Positions 1 to 10,399 of a stretch of DNA of 64,000 bases are shown one piece after another; positions within the stretch are counted from its first letter, which is position 1, and each line of letters starts with the position of its first letter. A program made the position numbers and the translations under genes. Below the pieces are notes generated by a model. That model was not told the origin of the DNA. It did not search any database and worked only from the letters and a program-made list of their open reading frames with translations. Source of the stretch: Coniella vitis (taxonomy: Eukaryota > Ascomycota > Sordariomycetes > Diaporthales > Schizoparmaceae); the NCBI GenBank assembly GCA_011317545.1, contig WUJK01000014.1, forward strand, positions 744,001-808,000, in the 5' to 3' direction.

Positions 1-2640
1 GGATCGTAATAGTAGTTTATGAGCGCTAAGGGCTTGTCGAGATGGGTATCTATCAGATGTCTATTACCCCGTATGCTATTTAATAGGTCGATATTGTTCG
101 CAACCAAACACCCTGGTCAACCATCAAATCGAGATCGATACTAACGGCCCTTTGACCGTTTTTGACGCCATGATAGGCCAGACCGTCCTTGGAGGTATTC
201 TCAGCGCTATAATTGGCCTAGGGTCTATTTCGGAAAAGCCAGTTGACCAAGGAAATAAGGATAAAGAAGTTTAGATCCGATGGCAAAGATGTTATGCAGG
301 TCCCAGGAACCTGTGGCCTTCGCAGCGATACTTCAGAACCAGTCATCACAGCTCACATTCTTCCAGATACTATCTCCCAAGGCGATAGCACTCTGAATAT
401 ATCCTCCGATGGGTGGGAAACAGCCTGTGAGGTTGGCTAGACATTTGGAAGCATGGCCCGGTCGCTGACATCAACCCTAGATGCAGTAAGCACCACCTTC
501 ATAGCCTCCAGATTTCGGTCAAGTCGCGAGCTTCTTATGTTTTGGTGCCCGAACGTAACAGAATCATGACACATTTGGCTCCGCGCGTAGCCATCCAGCT
601 CACTTTTGAAGCCACCGGCTACAACGTACGAAGAGTTGGAAGCGAATATGGCTTTGCTACTTCTCCTAATATGTGCCTTGGAAGAATTAGCGGATATCTT
701 TTCGAAGGATATAGCGTAAAATCTATAAACTTGCGAATACTTGGTCATTTGGATGTAATTCAATGACGCCTTCCCTTGTGGTTTCAGTATGACGGAGGCA
801 TTCGAATGCCGCTGTAATATCGGCAGGCTTGAAACACCTCGGTGGTCCTTTCAAGAACAATTTGTTGGCCAAGACCATGTTGACAGCATGATGAAAAGTA
901 GACAGTCATTGATAGAGCCGATAACAACATCCAAGCGCTTCCTATGCATTCGCGGTGCTATCGTCCACAGGACTGTTTCGGTGGATGTGATGAATATATC
1001 GGTTGGTGGAAATCCATAATGCTCCTGCATGAACCTGCTGTGTTTTTCAGATCTCATGACCGCGAATAATTTTGCGCCGGCAATTTTCAAAATTTGATGT
1101 GCCATTTGCCCAACATAGCTCTCACACTGGTAAATCAGAACTGTATCGCCGCTTCGCGGCCGAGCTATGTTGACGAGAGCATTATAGGCAATCCACAGAC
1201 AGCTCGTAATTGAGCCTGCCTCGCCAAAGCTCAAATGTTCTGGGACGTGAGCCAGAGTAGTCGCGTCAAGCTTCATTTAGGTGCGTGCAGTGCAATGTAG
1301 GATGGAGAATACGCCATTTCCGTTGACGTACCGATTTTCTGCTCTGACGCGACCACTTGCCCCGCGAAACAGACTCCAAGTTCAGTTGAATCTAGCTGAC
1401 CTATCACAATCTCATGGTCTCTTGAGCTTAAGCCAATTGATCGATTTGAACTATTACCTCGTTCTCTCCGAGGCTAAAAGGCCGACAATCCTACGGAGCA
1501 GCACGTTCTTGCTATACTAGCGTCTCCAACTAACCCAGGGAGCTTGTATAGCAAATCAAAGGCGTAGGAATGCTCACAAGATATCTCTCGTTACGCCAGG
1601 GGAAGTCACCATCTGTAACTATAGCGCCGATAGGTTGATTTCGAGTTATGCGAGAAATATGTGGCACTCCCTCGATTGTGCTTATATTTTGGACCATATC
1701 AAGGAGATCCTATGGCGACATGCTGCACAAGTCTAGCTACTGCCATGGCCGCGTCGATAGGTGTAATTACTCTGTCGTACAACACTAGGAGAGCAAAGTT
1801 CTTAGGAGAAACCTCAGACATTCAGGTCCGACTGAGCCCTAGCATAAGGCTCTATTCATGACTTTCACCATTAGTACATCGGGTCACCCAAACAATTTTC
1901 AGAGACTGGAGCAAGGCAGAGTTCAGTACTGCGCTGTCTGGTTCGATATAGCATAGAGTATAACTGAGTCGACCTCTAGTAAGAAGACGACGATGGGTTA
2001 GTGCGGTAACTTAGATTTCTTGAAATCAACTAATGTTATCTTCTCCGAGTTTAAGTTGGAAAGCGTACTAAGTTGAGCTGCAATACCGTACTGAGCTTAC
2101 AAGGCGCTGTTGTAGGTAATCGTCACGTGATGAGGCGTTGTATTAGGAACAACCAGCTGCGGAACCATGGTACTGGTAATATATGACTGCAGATAGGCTT
2201 CCCCAGGTACGGCCATGTTAATTCTAGATAACCCCCTAATTTTAAGCTGCATGTGCTATTATGATTATGTGAGGCAAGTACTGTTTGGACATCGCACTTC
2301 CTGTTCCGGAGGAGTCCACCAATCTGGCAACAAACCAAAAATAAAGCCGATTTATAATACATCGGGTCGACTGGTCTCAAGCATGATGAACCTTCAGTTA
2401 GACTTCAAGACCTTGGGCAAATTGGATAGGGAAATTTGCGATTTGTGAGTAGCGTACAGGACATGGCTCACTACGACTAGGTCGTAACTGCTGGCTTCAA
2501 AGCCTTGTAGGAAAGGATCGTGCGATATATCACAGAGCCGAAAATCCATGAAATGAGAATTATTCAATGAGCTTCTCCTTAGAAGATGCGAAGAAAGCTG
2601 AAGATATATCCGTGTGGTCATATTTGGTGCACCTCACAAT
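1..2640 (-). pseudogene. Highly reducing polyketide synthase remnant (MT-ER-KR part)
   Basis: Reading the minus strand from 2640 down gives pieces of a fungal type I highly reducing PKS in the normal domain order. A C-methyltransferase piece (about 2620-2120) has the block SYDLVVVSHVLYAT followed by KLGGYLELT. An enoylreductase piece (1276-851) has VPEHLSFGEAGSI, GDTVLIYQCES, VGQMAHQILKIAGAKLFAV and QEHYGFPPTDIF. A ketoreductase piece (763-437) has SSYVVAGGF and ends in ASRVDVSD. The KR C-terminal half (about 430-1) has PPIGGYIQSAIALGDSIW and KATGSWDLHN. The frame is broken many times by stops and frameshifts, and the catalytic half (KS-AT-DH) is not seen. Base composition is normal and CpA/TpG are present, so this decay is by ordinary mutation rather than saturating RIP. 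The remnant runs off the left edge. The PKS identity is firm; activity is excluded. Confidence 0.75.
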
Positions 2641-2689
2641 ACCTATTCACATGCTAGCCGCTCAAGGGTAGAATAATCACAAACGATGT

Positions 2690-3190
2690 GGCTCACGCAG
2701 ACCAGCATGTGTCTTTTGTATACGACCTTAAGCTTCTTCCTATCCTTTTCGTTGCAAAGGTCATCTATAGGCTACTGACTGAGGGATATGAAGTGAGCTA
2801 AGAGATCTGATTGCACCACGGGAGCGTGTGTTCAAGAGTGTTATTAGAGGTGGCATCACGCGGTTTGCCTTTTCACAATTTCTTCCCCTGCCTACAATCA
2901 GAGCTCTCAACAACTTCAAAGACCGATAGGCCCGGTGGAACGACCGCATACACGAGTATGCTCTCAACAATGCTCCTAAAGCAGGCACTTCTTCTATCAG
3001 AGCCATGTACAAGGCTATCGAAGATGGCCAAATAACACAAGAGCAGCTGCTACAAAGGTCTACCTTGCCGAATGGTATGCCTTTAATGAGAAGGCCCAAT
3101 TCCAAGTAAGGTCAGCCATGCTACATGAAGGTCTAATCAGGCGAGACGGTGTGGCATGGTCCTTGGTCGGCACAGCCCTCGACACACTCT
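2690..3190 (+). pseudogene. Probable cytochrome P450 fragment
   Basis: Plus-strand reading from about 2790 gives an amphipathic, protein-like stretch: RVFKSVIRGGITRFAFSQF, then LPLPTIRALNNFKDR, one in-frame TAG, then RWNDRIHEYALNN and IRAMYKAIEDGQITQEQLLQ. After a frameshift near 3045 a further piece reads EWYAFNEKAQFQVRSAMLHE. The pattern resembles the region before the I helix of fungal microsomal P450s, where GQITQEQLLQ-like text precedes the I helix. No heme-binding cysteine motif or ExxR is present, so the assignment is tentative. It lies head-on to the polyketide synthase remnant, which fits a decayed biosynthetic cluster. It could also be part of another oxidoreductase. Confidence 0.35.
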
Positions 3191-3752
3191 GGCTCCTGCT
3201 ATCGACCGGTTGAGACTTACAGCTTACCGTCGGCTCATCTTAATCTCAGCAGGCTGCCGGTTTCATGAGCTAGCCAGAGTCGGTCAGAGAGGGTTATAGC
3301 CATCATCGTGCAGCGTCGTCGGCGAGCCGAGCGAGGCATATGCTTGTGAGGTTTGCATCAGTTGCTGTCAGCAGCCCAGCCCGGACAGCAGCATACGGGA
3401 ACGGGAAATCTCACGCGCTCCATCAGGCAAGGCGTTCAGTCAATGACAATCCCCAACCGCATGAGCCCATCCAGGGTCCAAAAGTACCATGCATAGTACT
3501 GGCGTTGCATACGGCAGGCTGCCCGTTGTTGGGTGGCTTTGCAAGCTCGGCTGTGCGTCTTTCCAGTCAGCAAATGCAGAGACCACCAAGGACATCTTCG
3601 CCCAGCTTTTATCATCACAGTCCCTCCCCGTGGCTTTGTCCTGTGGCTCTGGCTTGTGCATCTGCCATCTGTCCCTCCACTGCGCTCTTCCCTCTCAACT
3701 CTACTTGCGTTCGAATCCAGGTCAAGGGACAGTTGTGCTTCGTAATTCCACC
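3191..3752. other. Intergenic, promoter side of methyltransferase 1
   Basis: No supported gene. Several frames are open for 70-170 codons on both strands, but they overlap each other and show no family pattern. The last 150 bases are pyrimidine-rich and lead into the methyltransferase start, so this is probably its promoter and 5' leader. Confidence 0.5.
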
Positions 3753-4517
3753 ATGGCTCAGCAGCAGCACCCAAACCTCCCCCTCCCCGACTACTTCTCC
3801 AAGTTCGCCGCCAATTATGTCCGCCAGACGGGCCGGTCGACGCTCAACATCCTTGCCTCTGTGATCAAGAACAATATCCAGACATCGGCCCACCCCATCG
3901 GCCCGGCCTCAGTCGTGCATGACACGGCGGCAGGGCCCGGAGTAGGCGCCGCGGCGCTGGTCGCCAGTCTGCCCAAGGACCAGCTGCCCAAGCACGTCCT
4001 GGTCTCTGACAATGTCCCCATGATGGTGGCGGCTGCGCGCGAGTCCCTGGCCGCGTCGCCGCTGCCGCACGTCGAATGCAAGGAGCTCAACTCGCAGGAC
4101 CTGTCGGCGGCGGTGCCGGACAACTACTTCACCCACTCGCTCGACAACTTCAGCATCTTCACCTTTGTGCGGCCCCGCGACGCTATCCACGAGACATACC
4201 GCACCCTGCAGCCCGGCGGCCTCGCGGTCGTCACCTGCTGGCGCCGCTTCGCGCCCATGTTCATTGTTCATGCCGCGCAGCAAAAGATCCGCCCCGACCT
4301 GCCGCTCATGCCCACCCCCAGCCCCGAGTTCTACCAAGAGGGCGTGCTGCAGAAAGTCGTCGAGGAGGGCGGCTTCGCCGCGGCCAACATCCAGCTGACC
4401 GAGACTGTGCTGGTCATTGACGTCGAGGAGAATATTGCAGGCCTTACGTCGCTCATGTCGGGCCCTATGATGGCCAAGGCGCGCCAGGGCTACACGGAGG
4501 AAGAAGAGGCCAAGTAG
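3753..4517 (+). CDS. Class I SAM-dependent methyltransferase (in-frame stop near the C-terminus)
   Basis: A 254-residue class I methyltransferase. The start at 3753 is chosen because it sits in a good context (ccaccATGgc) and begins the typical fungal N-terminus (LPDYFSKFAANYVRQTGRST). The SAM-binding glycine loop is VVHDTAAGPGVGA (about residues 51-63). The post-motif region TLQPGGLAVVTCWRRF (about 150-165) is conserved in this UbiE/methyltransf_25-like group. The TAG at 4515-4517 is followed in the same frame by 29 more codons (GEAVRQSVKEEIEQFGG, then a C-terminus ending LLATK) up to a second TAG at 4605-4607. That tail is what family members normally have. The TAG could come from CAG by a C-to-T change in a CpA context, so the gene may be a recent nonsense allele. 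No intron is needed. It neighbours a second, unrelated methyltransferase and a polyketide synthase relic, which suggests a role in secondary metabolism; the substrate is unknown. Confidence 0.75.
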   Translation: MAQQQHPNLPLPDYFSKFAANYVRQTGRSTLNILASVIKNNIQTSAHPIGPASVVHDTAAGPGVGAAALVASLPKDQLPKHVLVSDNVPMMVAAARESLAASPLPHVECKELNSQDLSAAVPDNYFTHSLDNFSIFTFVRPRDAIHETYRTLQPGGLAVVTCWRRFAPMFIVHAAQQKIRPDLPLMPTPSPEFYQEGVLQKVVEEGGFAAANIQLTETVLVIDVEENIAGLTSLMSGPMMAKARQGYTEEEEAK

Positions 4518-4607
4518 GGTGAGGCGGTGCGTCAGTCCGTCAAGGAAGAGATTGAGCAGTTTGGCGGAATTAGGTTCGAGGTCTACATTCTCTTGGCCAC
4601 CAAGTAG
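4518..4607 (+). other. In-frame coding continuation after the premature TAG
   Basis: Thirty codons in the same frame as the upstream methyltransferase, free of further stops until TAG at 4605-4607. The text (EEIEQFGGIRFEVYILLATK) is a typical class I methyltransferase C-terminal strand. This supports loss of the last segment by a single stop mutation. Confidence 0.65.
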
Positions 4608-5160
4608 GACGAGCGGCCTGGCTACTAGCGAGAAAGGGAGATCTTGTTGGTGCTTGGGTGCCATATGTGCGATAGGGCTGATATCTTTGAGTTAATCAAA
4701 ATGCCTTCCTCCTCATATCTCGTTGCGGACGCATGGCCAGTTCGAGATGATAGATATTCCTTTTGTGTGCTTCTCTACTGGCCAACGCTGGCACAAGGTT
4801 CTTGTTTCAGAGACACAAACTCGGATCAGTCTGTAATCACGTCTTACGGCGTACACTCACATTCTTTTGTTCCAGCTTCCCGATGCATCGCAGATGCCGA
4901 GATCTCACGCAGGATGGTAGTACTTCAGCATGTATTTTCACACCCCGACAATCGGCATCGGTGACACCGAGAAAGACAACAAGACGGAAAGGCTTCCCTC
5001 GGCAATCATCCACTCCTTCAGCCCTGTAGGGTACATGAAACATTTGTCATTGTTGAAATACTTGTACATATCTGGCCTCGAAAACAACAACGTCCGACTT
5101 GGCTGAAAGGCTGGTGCTGCAACTCGAGGTTTTCCACCTGCACATAGACACCATCCCACA
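4608..5160. other. Intergenic between two methyltransferase genes
   Basis: About 550 bases without a supported gene. It presumably holds the 3' end of the first methyltransferase transcript and the promoter of the second. I see no repeat or RNA gene. Confidence 0.5.
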
Positions 5161-6327
5161 ATGGCCAAGCAACGAGAAAGCAAATACTGGATGGAGAGCG
5201 AAGGCGAGCGCAAGCGCCTCGCCAGCAACCATTTCATTGCCAAAGATGCCATGGGCGGCCAGCTCGTTCGAGCGCCTGTGGAATTTTCCCGGCCAGTCAG
5301 GGTTCTGGATAGCGGAACCGCAGATGGTACGTGTTGATATTCACGAGAGCCCTTGGATGACATGTGTTTTTTTTGTGTGTTTTTTGTTCGTCCCTTTAAC
5401 TTCTTTGACCACCATCCTCCTTTCGACTAGGGGGATATGCATCTTTGCTACGCCATCTAACCATCCTCTCATCGCTCTACCTATATAGGTACTTGGCTCC
5501 TAGATCTCGCCTCATCGTTGCCACCGCCCTCAACCCTCTCCGCGGCAACTCTTTCCACACACGGCCACAAATTCGTCGGCACCGACCTCAACCCAGCACC
5601 TTCCCCCCCGTCGCCTCCCTCCAACATCACCTTTGCTGTCCAAGACATCAAGAAGCCATGGCCCGCCTCGCAACACAACCAGTTCGACCTCGTCCACCAA
5701 CGCCTGACTCTTCTCGGGGCGGGGTCCAACCCATCCGCCTCCATCGCTCACCTCTCCGCCCTCGTCAAGCCCGGCGGCTGGATCCAGATCAGCGAGGGCA
5801 CCATGGACTTCCCGCCTGAGATTGTGAATGCCGAGAGAACTCCCGCGTACAGTGATATGCTGCGGCTGATGCGCAGTGTGGCGGGCGCGGTGGGCTCTGA
5901 ATGGCACATTGGTAGACTCCTCAGAGGCTTGCTGGAAGAGGCTGGCTTCACCGAGATCGGCGAGCAGGATGTGATGCTGCACATGGGTAAAACCAACAAG
6001 GACCCGGAATTGGCAAAGCAAGGGGCAAAGAGCTGCGGTGTGGCAGTACATGGTTTGTCCAAATTTGCGCAGGGTCGGTTTATTTCTTTTCATATATATA
6101 CTCCGCTTGTTCACTCAAAAGCCTCTTTCCACCAACCTGCCAGTATGACTTGGCTTCAGTCACGAGGGGGAGCTAATTCTGGTATTTCTTATATAGGTCT
6201 TCCACCCGAGAGACAGCCGCTCCCTGCTGAGAGGTACAAGACACTACCTGACGATCTGGAGAAAGAACTCGCCGAGAAAGGAGCAGTATATCCGCTGAAA
6301 GTGGTATGGGGCCGGAAGCCGGAGTGA
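5161..6327 (+). CDS. LaeA/UMTA-like SAM-dependent methyltransferase
   Basis: Three exons, 5161-5326, 5489-6073 and 6197-6327, give 293 residues. The first intron (162 bp, GTACGT...TATAG) splits the glycine of motif I. Splicing restores RVLDSGTADGTWLLDLAS (motif I at about residues 48-56), and removal is needed for the fold. Later features are FVGTDLNP (acidic residue after strand 2), FDLVHQRLTLLG (motif II region) and LVKPGGWIQISEG (post-motif). The second intron (123 bp) is a multiple of three without stops, so its retention would insert 41 residues; splicing joins KFAQ to GLPPERQPLP. The family includes fungal LaeA-like and secondary-metabolite methyltransferases. The protein is not LaeA by any signature I can see. 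Together with the adjacent polyketide synthase relic it may be a survivor of a decayed cluster; the substrate is unknown. Confidence 0.85.
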
Positions 6328-7492
6328 GGTTTGCTCTAGCGCCGTCCGAGATGCTGCCCGCAACAGGCCCTGAATGATTAGAAGACATACTGGAGGTACA
6401 TGTGCCTCCCTTGTCTCCTCATGTCTGGCTTCTTTAACATGTCGTTGTCTTCCTCTGTGAACTCGTACGGACCATGAGCTCGGCCTGAGGTATGAAATAT
6501 ACGTTTTGACTATCATGAATTGATGAGTATCTCAAAAGAAGCAAACCCACCTTTGTCTGGATTCAAAAAAACCTAGTGTTCGATAAGATCATTTTGACCT
6601 GTAACACTGCGGGGATATCCAAGGTGAACTTGCCGAACTGTAGCACAGGAACCACCGATATCATCCAATTCATTACTTGTGAGAACAGAAGCGTCTAATA
6701 TATAGAGCAAGAGCAAGGTCTGGAAGAGAAAGTGCTTAGCACAGCATCAAAAACAATGCGGCCTCAAGACCGAATGCACGGACGCTGGCTGGCTCAGGAT
6801 TCGAAAGGACACAATATTTATCCATATGCACCCAGCTCGCCTCAAGCTTGAAGATACATAGCATTCAAGACGCCCACATCAGCGAATCACGGACCTGATA
6901 CAGCGGAATAGTCTATATGAAACAAAAGGCTCAATAGTGATGTGGAATTGGCGCAAAAAGAGTGAGATGAGGAAGAAATATGCGAACGTAGGCCTGATTT
7001 AAATAGATACTCATGCTGATAAACGGATTGGAACAAGATTCCAGAAAATCAAAAAAGGTCCAAGACACAACCTTAAAACAATATAAAAAAAAAAATTTCG
7101 AGAGCGTAATATAAAGTGTAGCCGCGCATGCAAGGCGCGCTCCGAGCGTACTCCAAGCGTATACTCCTAGAGTACTTTGCAGTCATTCGGGGGACTTTTT
7201 GCAGAATTGCTACCCAAACCTTACTTCAATTATAATAAGTATAGATAAACTTCTGTAAGAGGTGGATAATACTGCTCAGAAACAAGGTCTCTCACTAGCA
7301 TACAGTTGCCCGATTTTTACTGGAGTCAAACAAAGCGTAATACGGGAATACAGTGAGGAGACGCTGCAATTGATCTGTAATGTTTTAGCAAGAAACGGTA
7401 GTGAGGGTATACTGGTCGGCGGTATAAGGTTGATAAGGAGCTGCATCTTGGGATATAATGTGAAGAGATGATAATTCAACAAGTAATAAGGT
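6328..7492. other. Gene-free stretch
   Basis: About 1.2 kb of moderately AT-rich sequence without a supported gene. The first 100-200 bases are probably the 3' end of the methyltransferase transcript. There is an A-rich run near 7085-7096. No RIP saturation: CpA and TpG are frequent. Confidence 0.5.
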
Positions 7493-7520
7493 GGGCGCAT
7501 GGTTTAGTGGTATAATACTC
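7493..7520 (+). pseudogene. tRNA-Ala 5' half duplicate
   Basis: The 28 bases from 7493 are identical to the first 28 bases of the tRNA-Ala at 7760 (acceptor strand, D arm with the A box, start of the anticodon stem). The sequence then diverges and no T arm or matching 3' acceptor strand is found downstream. It is best read as a truncated tRNA copy. An A-box but no convincing B-box means pol III transcription is unlikely. Confidence 0.65.
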
Positions 7521-7759
7521 TGCTTGCACAACCAAGATTATGCAGCCACAGCAGTAATATTACCAAAGCATTCAAACCAGGTGCTACCGTACCTTCCGAA
7601 CCACGTAGTAGACATAAGCCAGCATTCAACCAAGCCTACTGGTGGAAATATAGTTCTTATTACAGAAGACCCTATATTCGTGGTTTAAGCATTTCCCCTT
7701 GGTTCTCCTTCATTTTGCTGCTTATATTGAATGTTAAGTCGTACTACTTCAATAAAGAG

Positions 7760-7865
7760 GGGCGCATGGTTTAGTGGTATAATACTCCCTTAGCATGATG
7801 ACTAAGCAATTAGTCACCAGTTCTTCAATTGGGAGTGGTCCTGGGTTCGATTCCCAGTGTGTCCA
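7760..7865 (+). tRNA. tRNA-Ala (AGC) with intron
   Basis: The acceptor GGGCGCA (7760-7766) pairs with TGTGTCC (7858-7864), including the G3:U70 wobble that identifies alanine tRNAs, and A73 follows at 7865. The A box is TGGTTTAGTGG. The anticodon stem CTCCC pairs with GGGAG. The loop TTAGCA reads anticodon AGC and is interrupted after position 37 by an intron of about 34 bases that contains the inverted repeat TGACTA/TAGTCA. T arm CTGGG-TTCGATT-CCCAG contains the B box, and a T-rich pol III terminator follows. The D arm is short. The exact intron edges are my inference from the standard position. Confidence 0.85.
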
Positions 7866-8602
7866 TTGTTTTTGTTGTTTTTAACCCCTTTTTTATATAT
7901 ATATCTACAGTAGATTTGTAGATTGGAACCATGTTATTATATCTTCCTTTTTTGCTCTTGATAAAAACCTTGTGTTTTCGACTAGACATGTAGATTCAAG
8001 TTTGTGTAAGGGAGGAGCCCGTTTGTCTTACGTATCGTCTAGCAGCTGCTCGCTAATGTAAGCAGACCCTCCAACCAAAACTACGAATATACTTGCAGTG
8101 TGAGGCGATGTTCTGAGTAGTCTCTTCTTGCAATCAACTGTCACCTGAATACCTTAATTAATCCTTTGAAAAGCTAGACTCTGAGCTACCCGTATAAAAA
8201 TAGGGCGTGCGACAAACAACTACTCAGCGCAGCGGTTTGATATAGCAACCCGAAGAATCGAAGCTTTCGAAGTTGACTTTACTTGCCTTGCTCGATTTCT
8301 GTTTCCTCTTGTTTCTTAGTAAAGGCTGGAATAGTTTTATAAACTAGTTCATTAATCCTGCGACCTCTTCGGCTGTTTATGCTAATTACTACTGTTTGAA
8401 CCTTAGACTTACTGGAGACTGATTTATAAATGGGAGCTGGTAATACGCCTCGAAGTAAGGCTTCTGGAAGCAGATTATGCAACATCTGTATATGCATATT
8501 CAAAAGCTGGCACAGGAAGCGCTTTATACGATTTATTTAGGCTATTTATATCCGTTTAAACTAGAGATCATCAAAACTAAGTACTATCCATTACATATAT
8601 CC
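7866..8602. other. Gene-free stretch before the retrotransposon block
   Basis: No supported gene. From about 8470 the sequence becomes AT-rich with RIP-like text (tttatacgatttatttaggc), so an older, partly mutated repeat may lie here. A 74-codon minus-strand frame at 8279-8503 has no recognisable family. Confidence 0.4.
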
Positions 8603-8607
8603 CAACC

Positions 8608-8946
8608 TATCACAGGCCCACGGGTAAATGCACGGCTTCGGCACACTAGGGCACGAAGCCTTAGTCAGCATATTCCCTTCCCGTCTGGAGACTAGCATTA
8701 TATAAGCGCCAAACGAGAGCGCCTTCCGAGCAGCTTACGAGCCGCTCAAAAGACCATCGGCAATAGCACCTATATCGACGGTGGACCTATAGAAAACTCT
8801 GTTTAAAGGTGGATCTTAAGCGTAAGAGCTATTTAAGAGCAGCTCTCGCGCCGCTATATAGATACTACCTTTACTTCTCTCCTTAAGTTAGTTAATAATA
8901 GAAATTAGGATTATAACTACGAACGCTCTCTCGATACCCGTTTATA
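8608..8946 (+). repeat. 5' LTR of element 1
   Basis: 339 bp, aligned without gaps to 15544-15882. This copy keeps many CpA/TpG in its left two thirds (gcccacgggtaaatgcacgg), where the 3' copy has T or A instead (gcctacgggtaaatatacgg). The target duplication CAACC lies just before it. Confidence 0.95.
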
Positions 8947-9067
8947 TTTAACTAACTTCCTTCTACCTACCCTATATATCCAACGGTGTTTATATACTTA
9001 TTTAGCGTATAGCCTTAGGATATCGTTCCCCTATAACAAGTAATTCGGGCAACTCCTTATTTAAGCG

Positions 9068-9090
9068 AATAATAATAATAATAATAATAT
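9068..9090 (+). repeat. AAT trinucleotide tract
   Basis: A run of about seven AAT units within the leader of element 1, between the 5' LTR and Gag. Confidence 0.8.
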
Positions 9091-9399
9091 AATAACTATA
9101 TAATAAATAGTTACTTAAATAATAGATAAATAGCGGTATATTATTAAACGAGTAGTATAATAATAGCGCGAAGATAACGTATAAAACCTAGAAGCGTTTA
9201 CGGTATAACTTATATAAATCGAATAATCCTATAGCCTATTACTATAAGAGCTACTAGTAAGTATTAATAACCTAGCGGCCGAATACCCTAACCCGGTATT
9301 TAATAAACTAGAAGATACCTATATCCCTACTCCTACCTCCTAAGATATAAAAGACGCCGATATCGATATAGATAAAACCCTAAAGAGTATAATTATACC

Positions 9400-10250
9400 T
9401 AAATATAAGACCTTTTCTTAGTTAGCGAACTTTAAGGGTATATATACTTAATTCCTAGCTTAGGAGCGTATTATAAAGTATAAACTCGTCCGAGATACTT
9501 ATTTTATCGGGAATTATATAGATAAGTTCTAAGAAATTTATAAATACCTAGAGAGAGATATAAAAGTTATAGTATAAAGCTATTATATCGTAGGAGGAGA
9601 GTATAACCTCTAAAAACCCTCCTTATTCCTATAATAGCTCCGCTACCGATACTATAACGAGAACTATACTATTACCGCTTTCTAAAGGCTCCGTAGCTTT
9701 ACTTAGAAGAAAGGCTAATCCTTCCCTAACTTCTTCTCCTAATAGGAGAAGTTACTAATAGACTCTAGCGGTATAGAATAACCGGACTTAGCTAAATTAA
9801 TATATCTAAAGGGCGCTATTAATAGCGTATTATATATATAGCTTATTAGTATAGAGATACCGTCGATATATAACGATTAAGTAAAGAAAGCTTTCCGTAT
9901 CTCGGTTAAGCTAGAAAGCTATATCGTTATCCGAGACGGTAGCTATACTTTACCCTTAAGCTATTTATCCGGCGCTATAATATAGCGCTTTAAAATAGCC
10001 TAGTAAACGGGAGGAAATAGATAAAAACCGTAAAACCCTTATATAAATCCCGATAGGGATATAGCTATAACTAGTATTAATATACTATAAGCTAATAAAT
10101 AGCGCGCGAGATAGGTTAATTAGGCGGAGATTATATATAGGAAAGAGTAGGGACTCTATTATAAGTATAGACGTTTAAACTATAGAATCGCTTATTACCC
10201 CCTCCTACCTATACGCCCGCTTACTACCTTAGGAGCTATTCGGGAGACGG
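9400..10250 (+). pseudogene. Gag pseudogene of element 1
   Basis: Degenerate plus-strand Gag. A recognisable stretch reads KKAFRISVKLESYIVIRDGS. The retroviral-type zinc knuckle is at 10154-10201 as YYKYRRLNYRIAYYP: the CX2CX4HX4C positions carry Tyr where Cys and His stood, which is what TGT-to-TAT and CAT-to-TAT changes produce. The start is not defined. It lies directly downstream of the leader and upstream of the protease region. Confidence 0.75.
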
Positions 10251-10399
10251 GGATTAATATAGCCGATATTAACCTTATCGACCTTAATACTACTAAGGAA
10301 TAAGAAGAAAACTAGCTATTCCTATATAGAGTTATATATAGGAGCTTATAGATCTCGACTTTAGCCTATAAGAAGTAAAGCGTTAGATAAATAGAAACT

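Noticed and set aside
3340..3864. 174-codon frame overlapping the start of methyltransferase 1
   Set aside because: A shadow of the methyltransferase and its leader; Ser/Pro-rich low complexity without family text.
3909..4664. 251-codon antisense frame over methyltransferase 1
   Set aside because: Antisense of GC-rich coding sequence; its composition mirrors the real gene.
5530..6114. 194-codon antisense frame over methyltransferase 2
   Set aside because: Mirror of the coding exon; no family text.
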